From NCBI RefSeq assembly GCF_003850345.1, contig NZ_CP027707.1, forward strand, positions 2,232,001-2,296,000: a stretch of DNA of 64,000 nt, written 5' to 3'. The position numbers and the translations under genes are program-made. Numbering within the stretch: the stretch's first letter is position 1; each line of letters starts with the position of its first letter. This DNA is from Pseudomonas chlororaphis subsp. piscium. Its GTDB lineage: Bacteria > Pseudomonadota > Gammaproteobacteria > Pseudomonadales > Pseudomonadaceae. Shown here piece after piece: positions 41,524-48,754 of the stretch. Under the pieces are notes generated by a model, which worked only from the letters and a program-made list of their open reading frames with translations, searched no databases and was not told the origin of the DNA.

Positions 41524-41807
41524 GGCAATTCTCCTTCCTTCTTGCCCTGGCGCTCGCTGCGAGGGCGATTGTTGTCCTGATTTGCGGCCTTTTCAATTGC
41601 CATAGACTCGATGTAGGCGTCGGCCCATGCGTCCAGTTCCAGGCGATCGAACCCAACGCCCTGTTTCCCAATAGGAAATTCGCGGACGTGAGGCCTTACG
41701 GTGTTCTTGAATTCGTCCTTGCACATGCCGAGGTAGCCAGGCGCATCTTTCGCGCGAAGGAACCGCGGCTGCAGGCCGGACTGCACAGCAGCAGTTGCAT
41801 TTGCCAT
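41391..41807 (-). CDS. Excisionase / AlpA-like DNA-binding protein
   Basis: A 138-residue protein. The N-terminal 65 residues form a helix-turn-helix of the excisionase type (FLRAKDAPGYLGMCKDEFKN ... FDRLELDAWAD). The tail is low-complexity, and its gene overlaps int in another frame. It is probably the directionality factor, by position; the C-terminal extension may be nonessential. Confidence 0.7.
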   Translation of the reverse strand: MANATAAVQSGLQPRFLRAKDAPGYLGMCKDEFKNTVRPHVREFPIGKQGVGFDRLELDAWADAYIESMAIEKAANQDNNRPRSERQGKKEGELPWPKKQSQASSKCRTASGRSTKSTEESEFRRVLALVSAPKQSST

Positions 41808-42093
41808 GGGTATTTGTCTCCATGCCGCGCCTGGCGGCCGGCTTCAGGTTTATTCAGAATTGTGTTCGGGACATGCGGCGCTGCTATGGATAGAGTTGCG
41901 CCGCTCGGCCGGCCCAGTGCACTTGTAAAGGGGCGAATGCGCTGTGGCCGGTACGGGCGCCAGTTCAGATTTAGGTAGGTTTTTTTCGGAAAGGTCTGAT
42001 GGTTGCCGGCGTTGCGGGCGGCTATGGTTTCAGCGTTCGCCCAGTCCGTTGTCCTGGCTATCCGTCGACTGCGTTGCGGGCTGGGGCGAACTC

Positions 42094-42471
42094 CTATTGC
42101 GTGATCAGCTCGTCAGGCACTTCGAAGAAACCGAGCCGCCCCTTGAGCGGCACGAACGGCAGCGGCTTCGGATCGCGCAGCAGGAAGCCTTTCTGACCCA
42201 TGTACCAGGGCGAGTCGCTGGTATCGAGGCTATCGACCAGCTCAACCGAGCCGATGATTCCGCCGCGCTGCATGTCGCTACGGTCGGGCATTGGCAGGCC
42301 GCGGTCATGGCAGTACAGCAGCGCCTGGGTAAACTCGTTGCGGGTCATGCCCTGAGCTGCGTGCACGAGGAACCGCCCGCGGAATTTCGTGTGCCAGGAA
42401 CGGTTCTCGATGTCCTTGCCGCCGTGGAGGATCAGCCAGGCCCATGGCTGGCGAATGCTCAATGCCTTCAT
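42094..42471 (-). CDS. ASCH domain protein
   Basis: A 125-residue protein from ATG 42471 (MKALSIRQPWAWLILHGGKD, then IENRSW), an ASCH/PUA-like fold, which binds RNA or modified nucleotides. Such genes are common in phage early regions. It overlaps a 22-residue peptide gene upstream by 4 bases. The longer frame to 42552 is rejected because it would swallow that overlap. Confidence 0.85.
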   Translation of the reverse strand: MKALSIRQPWAWLILHGGKDIENRSWHTKFRGRFLVHAAQGMTRNEFTQALLYCHDRGLPMPDRSDMQRGGIIGSVELVDSLDTSDSPWYMGQKGFLLRDPKPLPFVPLKGRLGFFEVPDELITQ

Positions 42472-42536
42472 CGCTTCGGCCCTCGGTAGATGTTCCAGCC
42501 AATGAAGAGCAGTGCGGGGAGGGAGAGCAGGATCAT
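42468..42536 (-). CDS. Tiny membrane peptide (22 residues)
   Basis: MILLSLPALLFIGWNIYRGP and KR: one hydrophobic helix with a basic end. ATGA overlaps join it to the genes on both sides, which supports translation although no strong ribosome site is seen. Confidence 0.5.
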   Translation of the reverse strand: MILLSLPALLFIGWNIYRGPKR

Positions 42537-42718
42537 GGCGCCACCTCCACATCGATATGCTGGATGTCTTCGATGTCGCTCAGGTCTTCCTCGTCGATCT
42601 GGCCGCCGGCGAGGTCGGGGAGCTTATGCAGTTGTTCGATCTCGTCCTCGTCCATGTCGGTCATGACCTTGCGGAACTTCACCACGGCATAGCCTGTAAG
42701 AATGACTGTTCGGCTCAT
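42533..42718 (-). CDS. Small acidic phage protein
   Basis: A 61-residue protein with an acidic C-terminal half (DMDEDEIEQLHKLPDLAGGQ, DEEDLSDIEDI). It overlaps both neighbours by 4 bases. Function unknown. Confidence 0.6.
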   Translation of the reverse strand: MSRTVILTGYAVVKFRKVMTDMDEDEIEQLHKLPDLAGGQIDEEDLSDIEDIQHIDVEVAP

Positions 42719-43077
42719 GGCGCCACCTGCTTGCGGTAGTCCTGGTCATGCAGGTACAGGGCAAGGTTCTGATGCCTGTCCTTCGCCTCGCACCCTTGAT
42801 ACCCCGCCAACTCATCAGCAAGGGTATCAATAGCACTTCTGCGCTCTTCTGCCGCGATCTGCTCGGGCGTGCGCGCCGGTCGGAACTCGACTTCCTCGAA
42901 GCTGCGAGACAACTCGTTACCCTCGCCATCGCGGAAGAAAGCACGTTTCTCGCCCAGGCAAAGGATCGTCGCCGGCCTCCACACAAGGTTCGTGTTTGGT
43001 CGCCGAGACTCGCACAGCGTCCCAACAGGCGGCAGGCCTTCGCCGTCCCAGTTCTGGATTTCATTTTCTTCAGGCAT
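42715..43077 (-). CDS. Phage protein of unknown function
   Basis: A 120-residue protein (MPEENEIQNWDGEGLPPVGT). The pattern W-DGEGLPPVG-CE, repeated in many phage genes of Pseudomonas, suggests a small SH3-like or KOW-like fold in residues 8-65; the rest is helical. Start supported by AAGGACAAGTC. First gene of the tightly coupled group 43077-42094. Confidence 0.65.
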   Translation of the reverse strand: MPEENEIQNWDGEGLPPVGTLCESRRPNTNLVWRPATILCLGEKRAFFRDGEGNELSRSFEEVEFRPARTPEQIAAEERRSAIDTLADELAGYQGCEAKDRHQNLALYLHDQDYRKQVAP

Positions 43078-43365
43078 GACTTGTCCTTGCCGCAGAAGCT
43101 GCGACTGACTTGAAGTGGGAGGGAGTAAGGCCAGACTTAGCAGTACATTCGGCTGAGCGAATCCCTACGGGATTAGTAGTTATTACATGACGCTGGTTAT
43201 AGTGAAGCTCTTACATTGCAGGGTAGGAGTTTTTTGAGTTTGAAATTAACTGGTCGGGCTTTATTTCTTTTTGATCTTATGAGTTACTTTCTCATGGCTT
43301 GAATTGATGTTTTTTATTGCGTATTTTCGCTGTAATGGATGTTTTAATAAAAAGGAGCTATCAAG

Positions 43366-44520
43366 ATGTCATCTCTTGCAAATGTAATTCGATTGAACTC
43401 ACAGAGGCTCACTGCCGCGCAGGCGGCGTATAAGGTTACCGTCGATTCGATTACTCGTTATATGGTGACTGTTTCAAAGCAGGAGTCGCCTGTTTGTATA
43501 AATCCGCTCCCTAATATATCTGATTTTAAGAAGGATTTACTTGAGGCAAGGAAGAGGGCGGAGAATTGGAATAACAAGGTTCTAGTGGATTTAATGAATG
43601 TTCCTGGTTATATACTTGAAGATAAAGGGCAAGTGGGTCAGGCTTTTGATGATGCGATAACAGCAACTAGGCAATTGATTGCTAATCCTAAAGATCATTA
43701 CGCTCCTGGTAATCTCAGTAAAAGTCTTAATCAGCTAAAGTATTTGTTTGGTAATGAGTCTAAAGAGGTTCAGCGTACGCTAGAGTTGTTGGAGGGTACA
43801 CAAAATGATTTGCCACAAATAGCGGCTCAGTTAAATGCTGCTGCTGCTGATTGTACCGTGGGAGTTAAATATGATCAGGGGCAGATTGATCAGCTTAAAA
43901 TGAGCATTTCTGATTTGGAGCAGGAAATAACTCGTCTAACGAAATCTATTATTGCTCTAGGCGGTGCTGAAACTGCCCTTATTGGTCTTGGTGCGGCTGC
44001 GGTCTCTGCTGCAGGTCTATTTGGTCTTGTAACGTGGATCGTTCTTGTGCCAGCTGTGGCTGTGGCTGGTTTTTATATTGCGCTTGATGGTTCGAAAATA
44101 AAATCGTGCAACAGCAAAATAGAAGAATTAACTAAAAATATGAGTGACTATACATTAGATATTTCAACTCTGCAGGTCACTTCTGGGATCTACACGGATC
44201 TGGCTGTTGAGTCAGAGGTTGCCAAGCAGAACCTATACAATGTTCAAGATGCTTGGAAAATTCTCGGTGGTGAGATAAGTAATGAAGTAGACGAAATTAA
44301 CCTTGCTTTGAGTAATAGTGAGTTTAGTAAATATAATTTGGTTTGCAACGATCTAGAAGAAGCTCAAAAAGAATGGCTTGCGATTTATAGTCAAGCAGAG
44401 TCAATGGATGTGCCGTTGGGGATTAGTGACGCTGATCTTGAATTCGGTATGTCTTCAGCGCAGGTGCAGTCGGCTGTCGAGGCGGCTAAGATGATTAGTA
44501 TTGACGAACTATTTATTTGA
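43366..44520 (+). CDS. Possible alpha-pore-forming toxin (HBL/XaxA-like)
   Basis: A 384-residue protein. Long amphipathic helices flank a central hydrophobic block (about 195-240: ALIGLGAAAVSAAGLFGLVT and WIVLVPAVAVAGFYIAL), with coiled coils before (about 165-195) and after (245-330). This layout is that of ClyA/HBL/XaxA-type toxins; no signal peptide is seen. The gene is much richer in AT than its neighbours, reads against the leftward operon, and has its own AAAAGGAGC site, so it looks like a cargo gene expressed in the lysogen. It could instead be a phage-exclusion membrane protein. Confidence 0.5.
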   Translation: MSSLANVIRLNSQRLTAAQAAYKVTVDSITRYMVTVSKQESPVCINPLPNISDFKKDLLEARKRAENWNNKVLVDLMNVPGYILEDKGQVGQAFDDAITATRQLIANPKDHYAPGNLSKSLNQLKYLFGNESKEVQRTLELLEGTQNDLPQIAAQLNAAAADCTVGVKYDQGQIDQLKMSISDLEQEITRLTKSIIALGGAETALIGLGAAAVSAAGLFGLVTWIVLVPAVAVAGFYIALDGSKIKSCNSKIEELTKNMSDYTLDISTLQVTSGIYTDLAVESEVAKQNLYNVQDAWKILGGEISNEVDEINLALSNSEFSKYNLVCNDLEEAQKEWLAIYSQAESMDVPLGISDADLEFGMSSAQVQSAVEAAKMISIDELFI

Positions 44521-44826
44521 TTAAAAGTCTGGATGGCCCGTCGCTTATTGTTGTTTTGATTCAATTGGCTCCGGGTCCGCTCAGCTACTTTTAGAAGGTG
44601 TTGCGCTCAGCGGTGATCCGGGCAAAACCCTCAGCGAGAACTACCGTAGGTTTGAGCATAACCTTACTCATGGCATCGATTCCCGGAAGTAACGTTCAGG
44701 TCGGACTGAAGGGCAGCTACTCGCTGTTCCAGGTGTTGGGTTTCTGTGGGCATGGGGAGTCCTTGCCGGGCGATGCCCGGGCAGTTGAGGTGCTACGATG
44801 GTGCCTTCCTCAAAGCGGGTAGGCCC
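44521..44826 (-). other. Gap after the toxin-like gene with two possible tiny genes
   Basis: About 300 bases. On the minus strand two overlapping small frames may be real: 44664-44753 (29 residues, MPTETQHLEQRVAALQSDLN, GGA upstream) and 44591-44671 (26 residues). Their ends overlap in the same style as other genes of this operon. I see no other support, and no terminator was found for the toxin-like gene. Confidence 0.3.
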
Positions 44827-45060
44827 ATGACAAAGCACGATATCTATGACGAGCTGGAAGGATTTCAGCTCTGGAACTACATGGAGTGCGAGAAAGACGA
44901 GGAAGGCCGAGAGACCTGGAGGATCAACGTCGAGGTGAAGCGCGGCGGGGAAGTGGTGGTGCCGGTTGTTGCTGGCGATCGCACCTTTACCGACCGGGGC
45001 TTGGCTCAGCAGGCCGGCCGGGCGCTTGGGGCGAAGTTGCTGGCCGAGCGTTCAGCGTGA
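44827..45060 (+). CDS. Small protein of unknown function
   Basis: A 77-residue protein (MTKHDIYDELEGFQLWNYME), reading against the leftward operon. AAAGCGGGTAGGCCC precedes ATG. Its end overlaps the end of the minus-strand gene 45052-45243 by 9 bases. No family recognised. Confidence 0.55.
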   Translation: MTKHDIYDELEGFQLWNYMECEKDEEGRETWRINVEVKRGGEVVVPVVAGDRTFTDRGLAQQAGRALGAKLLAERSA

Positions 45061-45243
45061 TAGCTCCTTGGCGCGCTTCTTCGACCAAGCCAGCACGTCG
45101 AGCACAACACTCTTGCTGAACATGCTGCGCTGGCGGTAGTAGTCGACGGCATCGCGACTTACAGTGAAGCACACCGATTCCTTAAACTTCATTTTGCGCA
45201 GCTCGTCGTGGACATTCTTCTCGATGAATTCATGAGGTGTCAT
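45052..45243 (-). CDS. Small protein of unknown function
   Basis: A 63-residue protein (MTPHEFIEKNVHDELRKMKF) with a helical look and a Lys/Arg-rich end. ATG overlaps the stop of the upstream gene (ATGA). Related small proteins are common in Pseudomonas phages; function unknown. Confidence 0.6.
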   Translation of the reverse strand: MTPHEFIEKNVHDELRKMKFKESVCFTVSRDAVDYYRQRSMFSKSVVLDVLAWSKKRAKELSR

Positions 45244-45536
45244 AGCGGCACCCATTCATTCTTTGCGTTGTAGTGCCCACGCCATTCGCCGAGCTTGAAG
45301 GTCAGGGTTCCAGGTGTGCACAGCCAGGCCCTGGTGATCGGCCCGCCGGTGAGCTGGTAGCTCCTTTTCAGGGCCCGCAGAACGCGCCTACGGATGCGAG
45401 GGCGCGACAGATCAATCCGCTTGATGCGGAGGGGGGGGTAGGCATTGTTGACCTCCAGGCGTGCGCCTGCCTCGCCGGCTGGCGTGTTGTGTGTTTGTGG
45501 GCTATTGATTGATGGCACGGCACGGGGCCGGAACAA
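45240..45536 (-). CDS. Phage protein of unknown function, start unsure
   Basis: Up to 98 residues; the conserved-looking part is the basic C-terminal half (IKRIDLSRPRIRRRVLRALK, TFKLGEWRGHYNAKNEWVPL). No ATG is in frame. I give the longest frame (TTG 45536), but a later start is possible. Coupled by ATGA to the next gene. Confidence 0.45.
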   Translation of the reverse strand: MFRPRAVPSINSPQTHNTPAGEAGARLEVNNAYPPLRIKRIDLSRPRIRRRVLRALKRSYQLTGGPITRAWLCTPGTLTFKLGEWRGHYNAKNEWVPL

Positions 45537-45548
45537 AGGAGTGTTCTG

Positions 45549-45776
45549 ATGAGCGAGATTCGGAAACTAACTCAGCGCGAGCTGTCCGTGGATCTTCAAA
45601 TGTCTGAGAGCGAGGTGGCGCTCTACATTGCGAGCAACGAACCCATGGCAGATGGGTCTGGGCATTGGGTGTATTTTTCCGTGAATGCTGAAATCCCTAG
45701 GAGCCTTCTTTCTCGGCTTGGGGTTGGTCACGATCGCCGACTCCCTTTGTATAAGTCTTCGTCAGCGCACCGTTGA
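45549..45776 (+). CDS. Small protein overlapping the reverse-transcriptase gene end
   Basis: A 75-residue protein with a very good site AAAGGAGTGTTCTG. The first 50 residues look natural (MSEIRKLTQRELSVDLQMSE, VYFSVNAEIP); the tail runs 80 bases into the RT gene on the other strand and looks less so. The DGR cassette may have cut an older gene here. Confidence 0.45.
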   Translation: MSEIRKLTQRELSVDLQMSESEVALYIASNEPMADGSGHWVYFSVNAEIPRSLLSRLGVGHDRRLPLYKSSSAHR

Positions 45777-46896
45777 CTGTATATCCTCGCTTTAGCACAG
45801 CCCGCGCCAGCGCGGCCCGGTCTTTCTGGCTGTGGCTGGCCTGGCCGAGCAAGCCGAAGTAGCTGTTTGCGGTCTCGCGCAGATCCTCGGCAGGTGCTGC
45901 AGCTGTGCGCTTCAGTGCCTGGGCAACTGATCGCTTCCGGGTAGTTCGCCTCCAGGGCTTGATCACGTGCCCGACGAAGTCCACGCCGCGGTCGACCGGT
46001 TGCAGGATCGTCTTCGTGGGGTTCAGCTTTGCGCCGAGCCTTGGCAAGAACTTCTCAACCTGAGTCAGCCACTCGTTCAGCTGCTGCGGCGATTCGTGCA
46101 GGAAGACGAAGTCGTCGACGTAGCGGATGTAGTAGCGCGCCTTGAGCGTGTGCTTTGCGAACTGGTCCAGCGCATCCAGGTACACATTCGCGAAGAACTG
46201 CGACGACAGGTTGCCGATCGGCAGGCCCAGGTGCGCAGGCTGCGCGGTGAGGCGCTTGTGCTGCGGCACCCGGTTGAACAGGTGCGCTGGGCTGCGGACT
46301 TCGTAGTTCTCGCGCGGGTCGTGCATCAGGATCTGCTCAGCCAGTGCCAGCCACCAAGGCTCGGTGATCCTGGCGGCCAGCTGCTCGAGCAGCACCTGCT
46401 TGTTGATCGCCACGAAGAAGTTGGCCAGGTCGCATTTCAGGTAGTAGACCGGCTTCGACCAGTTCTGGCTGGCGCTCCTTATCTTCGACTCAAGGCGCTT
46501 TGCGGCGTACAGCGTGCCGCGACCGGGGATACAAGCGCAGCTGTCCGCTATGAAGCTGCGCTCGATAGCGGGGCCGATGTGGTTGTACAGCAGGTGATGC
46601 ACGATCCGGTCGCGGAAGTCCGCGGCCCACACCTCGCGAGCCTTTGGCCGAGTCACGACGAAACAGATAGACCGGCCTGGCCGGTAAGTGCCGGCTATCA
46701 GGTCGTCGTAAAGCTCCAGCAGGTTGATCTCCATGTCCTGCTCGTATCGCCTGGCGCTTGCGGTGTTCCGCTTGCGCCGGCGGCAATCGTAGTAGGCCTG
46801 GACGAGATCCTCGAACTGGAAGGGAGCAACACTTGATTCTGCGGACAGGGCGCACCACGCGCTCGTTGTTCTTGTCGTTGTTGTTGAGCCAGCCAT
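45697..46896 (-). CDS. DGR reverse transcriptase
   Basis: A 399-residue protein from ATG 46896. Key parts: the catalytic Asp in LKCDLANFF (D156), the DGR-type motif LPIGNLSSQFFANVYLDALD (IGNLSSQ 227-233) and YVDD at 259-262. It lines up with the Bordetella phage BPP-1 RT (PIGSLTSQLFANVY, ARYMDD). It copies the template RNA with errors at adenines, giving cDNA for mutagenic homing into the VRs. The start is odd: ATG 46896 lies inside the TR, and the next in-frame ATG (46734) would remove the conserved N-terminal region. The frame stays open up to 47058. Confidence 0.93.
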   Translation of the reverse strand: MAGSTTTTRTTSAWCALSAESSVAPFQFEDLVQAYYDCRRRKRNTASARRYEQDMEINLLELYDDLIAGTYRPGRSICFVVTRPKAREVWAADFRDRIVHHLLYNHIGPAIERSFIADSCACIPGRGTLYAAKRLESKIRSASQNWSKPVYYLKCDLANFFVAINKQVLLEQLAARITEPWWLALAEQILMHDPRENYEVRSPAHLFNRVPQHKRLTAQPAHLGLPIGNLSSQFFANVYLDALDQFAKHTLKARYYIRYVDDFVFLHESPQQLNEWLTQVEKFLPRLGAKLNPTKTILQPVDRGVDFVGHVIKPWRRTTRKRSVAQALKRTAAAPAEDLRETANSYFGLLGQASHSQKDRAALARAVLKRGYTVNGALTKTYTKGVGDRDQPQAEKEGS

Positions 46897-46939
46897 CTTC
46901 GAAGTCCATGTTGTAGGCGTTGTTGGCTGAGTACTGCGA
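46837..46939 (-). repeat. DGR template repeat (TR)
   Basis: 103 bases, read on the minus strand, with ten AAC codons in the frame that matches the VRs (SQYSANNAYNMDFEDGWLNN and on). It matches VR1 (47529-47631) and VR2 (48234-48336) over its length. Inside the variable window all differences of VR2 and all but one of VR1 are at TR adenines. The 3' end, GAGCGCGTGGTGCGCCCTGT, is unchanged in all three copies and holds the expected IMH region. It overlaps the 5' end of the RT gene as drawn. Confidence 0.95.
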
Positions 46940-47108
46940 CCTGTCGTGCTATCTACGTCGCTCTGCCGAAGGCGATGCCGATCAGCAGAGAAACTGCGCG
47001 AGACCAGCCCGAACGCTTTAGATCGGCGGTATCTCTGATGCGCATGGCGGTGGCCCAAGGGCCAGCGGCACGACCAGATTCAGCGCACAGGCAGGAGAGC
47101 CGTAACCC

Positions 47109-47462
47109 TCAAGCAGCGGGCGCGGTTGCGGATTTCTTCCAGGCGTTCGCCTGTCGGCCTACGGAGGCCGTGAGCTTCATCGCTTTGGCATGTTGGCCGC
47201 GGCTGATGGCGCTGTTTTCGGATAACGCCCTGAACAGGTAGTTGAGCATCCAGATGTTTTCGATGACCTCGGTGAGATACGGGCGCTTGTCTCGAGCCAT
47301 ATTCGCTCTACCGATCAGCACCAGAACCTCAAGACACACATCCCGAATCTTGCCGCCGGCAACCTGTTTCAGGTCGCGCGGAATATGGCGAACCAAGCTG
47401 AGTGCCATGCCGAACAACTCTTCGGCCACCTTATGGATCTCTAACTGTGTATGCAGGGCCAT
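47109..47462 (-). CDS. avd: DGR accessory variability determinant (Avd-like)
   Basis: A 117-residue four-helix protein. The pattern VRHIPRDLKQVAGGKIRDVC, ANMARDKRPYLTEVIENIWM and ENSAISRGQHAKAMKLT matches Avd. Avd forms a basic pentamer that binds the RT and the template RNA and is needed for cDNA synthesis. GGAGG lies 5 bases before ATG. Position between target VR1 and TR/RT is the usual DGR order. Confidence 0.9.
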   Translation of the reverse strand: MALHTQLEIHKVAEELFGMALSLVRHIPRDLKQVAGGKIRDVCLEVLVLIGRANMARDKRPYLTEVIENIWMLNYLFRALSENSAISRGQHAKAMKLTASVGRQANAWKKSATAPAA

Positions 47463-47481
47463 CCTGGCCTCCTAAAAGCGA

Positions 47482-47518
47482 GGGCGCCGAGGCGCCCAGG
47501 AATGAATCATTGAATGAT
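47482..47518 (-). other. Hairpins downstream of VR1
   Basis: GGGCGC-CGAG-GCGCCC (47482-47497) and ATCATT-G-AATGAT (47506-47518) lie 10 to 47 bases after VR1. In BPP-1 a stem-loop just after VR helps homing; the same role is inferred. The first can also be a weak terminator. Confidence 0.5.
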
Positions 47519-48099
47519 CAGAAGTACTTTCTGCGGACAGGGCGCACCACGCGCTCGAGGTGCTTGGCGATGCCGTCGAGCCAGCCATCTTCGAAGTCCA
47601 TGAGGTAGGCGGAGTTGGCTGAGGCCTGCGAACTGGTCCAGTGGTAACGCTTGCTGAACACATCCGGGACAGTGATCTCCAGGAACTGTGCTTCCCGGCG
47701 GGCCATCAGGTAGAAGTCCTTTTTCCCATCACGCTCGAAGGCAGCGCAGAACTGAGCAGCCGGATATTCGTCATCGGCTCCAGCAAGGTCAGCGGTGTTC
47801 GACAGGCCGTCATGCGGGCTGTTGGCTCCATCGAGCTCATCACCATAGCCACCCCACTGGAGTTCCCTCTCCGCGTCAGCGCCGATTGGAACGATCAGGT
47901 AGTAGGGCTTGTCGCCGCCCGGGAACAGGCCACCGTTGACACCACCTTCACCTGGCCAGTATTCGCCAATCTCTGGAATGCCAGATGGCGCCGCGGCCGG
48001 CTTTACGGAAGCGCTCAACCCGGTGAGCACCTGCAGTGCAAGGGCGGCGTCGGGAGTGGTCAACATGGTCTCGCCGTGACTTACGGTAATCATTTGCAT
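47518..48099 (-). CDS. DGR target protein 1 with C-type-lectin-like variable domain
   Basis: A 193-residue protein. The C-terminal part (about 147-193, YHWTSSQASANSAYLMDFED ... VVRPVRRKYF) is the DGR C-type-lectin/DUF1566-like fold, with codons from VR1 at its end. No signal or membrane segment. It is a paralog of target 2 (GGVNGGLF, GGYGDELDG segments line up with GGIF, WGEYGQDV). GGAG precedes ATG 48099. Likely a ligand-binding protein whose binding face is varied; the ligand is unknown. Confidence 0.88.
   Translation of the reverse strand: MQMITVSHGETMLTTPDAALALQVLTGLSASVKPAAAPSGIPEIGEYWPGEGGVNGGLFPGGDKPYYLIVPIGADAERELQWGGYGDELDGANSPHDGLSNTADLAGADDEYPAAQFCAAFERDGKKDFYLMARREAQFLEITVPDVFSKRYHWTSSQASANSAYLMDFEDGWLDGIAKHLERVVRPVRRKYF
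47529..47631 (-). repeat. DGR variable repeat 1 (VR1)
   Basis: 103 bases, 14 differences from TR; 13 are at TR adenines, mostly in AAC codons (AAC to TCC, CTC, GAC, GGC, ATC, CAC, CTC; GAC to GCC). The other is the T-to-G of TAC to GCC near the 5' end. The codons in this window were N-rich in TR and now are S, L, D, G, I, A, H, L. Confidence 0.95.
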
Positions 48100-48163
48100 G
48101 GGATGCTCCAGTGCTCGGAATCAGGTTGCAGGCGGCCGGCACTGCCCGGCACGTTTCTGGTCT

Positions 48164-48182
48164 GAGCGTCGTCCTGACGCTC
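48164..48182 (-). other. Hairpin downstream of VR2
   Basis: GAGCGTC-N5-GACGCTC, a perfect 7-bp stem, about 50 bases after VR2, matching in place the hairpin after VR1. Role inferred as above. Confidence 0.4.
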
Positions 48183-48219
48183 CCGGAATCGCCTGCAAGA
48201 AAAGGAATGAAGAAGGGAA

Positions 48220-48696
48220 TTAGCGAATTGGAAGGCTGCGGACAGGGCGCACCACGCGCTCGTAGTTCTTGCCGCCGTTGTCGAGCCAGCCACCTCCGAA
48301 GACCATGAAGTAGGCGCGGTCGGCTGAGTACTGCGTGCTCATGTAGTGCCAACGATCCTCGCGTAGCGTTACCAGGCCGTCAGCCTTTGCCGCCATCAGC
48401 AGTTGGCCTTCCAGGCAGGAGGGGATGTGCGCGCCCAGCTCCAGGGCCTTGATAGCGATCTCGCTGCCGGCCTCGGCCATGGCCCGAGTGTTCGCCTCGC
48501 CGTCGCTGTAGCTCTTGGCGCCAGGAACGTCTTGGCCATACTCGCCCCAGGCGCCGACCAGCTCGTCGTCGAGCAGTACCAGGGCGCGTTCTTCGCCGTT
48601 GAGCCAGTAGCGTGTAGCGAAGATGCCGCCGGCGAGAGGTTGGCCGCGCTCAGGAAGGTCCGCGGCGGCGATGGTTTGCTGTGCAACTTGGGTCAT
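48220..48696 (-). CDS. DGR target protein 2 with C-type-lectin-like variable domain
   Basis: A 158-residue protein. N-terminal region with ARANT-like pattern (SDGEANTRAMAEAGSEIAIK), then HIPSCLEGQLLMAAKADGLV and the variable end WHYMSTQYSADRAYFMVFGG ... YERVVRPVRSLPIR. This follows the DUF1566-type fold common in DGR targets. GGAGAAACACA precedes ATG. It lies directly upstream of target 1 in the same operon. Confidence 0.88.
   Translation of the reverse strand: MTQVAQQTIAAADLPERGQPLAGGIFATRYWLNGEERALVLLDDELVGAWGEYGQDVPGAKSYSDGEANTRAMAEAGSEIAIKALELGAHIPSCLEGQLLMAAKADGLVTLREDRWHYMSTQYSADRAYFMVFGGGWLDNGGKNYERVVRPVRSLPIR
48234..48336 (-). repeat. DGR variable repeat 2 (VR2)
   Basis: Over the internal part it differs from TR at 13 positions, all adenines in TR (AAC to GAC, CGC, TTC, GAC, GGC, TAC; GAC to GTC, GGC; GAA to GGA; GAT to GGT). 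The edge bases also differ. The last 30 bases are the conserved IMH-type end. Confidence 0.95.
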
Positions 48697-48754
48697 TGTG
48701 TTTCTCCAGGTGTGCGCCGCCCTCCGGGACCGGATGCGCAGCGTGGGGTAGGGG

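Noticed and set aside
45967..46836. Plus-strand open frame of 289 codons opposite the reverse transcriptase
   Set aside because: Antisense to the conserved RT core; the RT motifs settle which strand is coding.
45697..47058. Reverse transcriptase considered as a retron or abortive-infection RT
   Set aside because: TR, two VRs with adenine changes and an Avd-like gene stand next to it, which defines a DGR.
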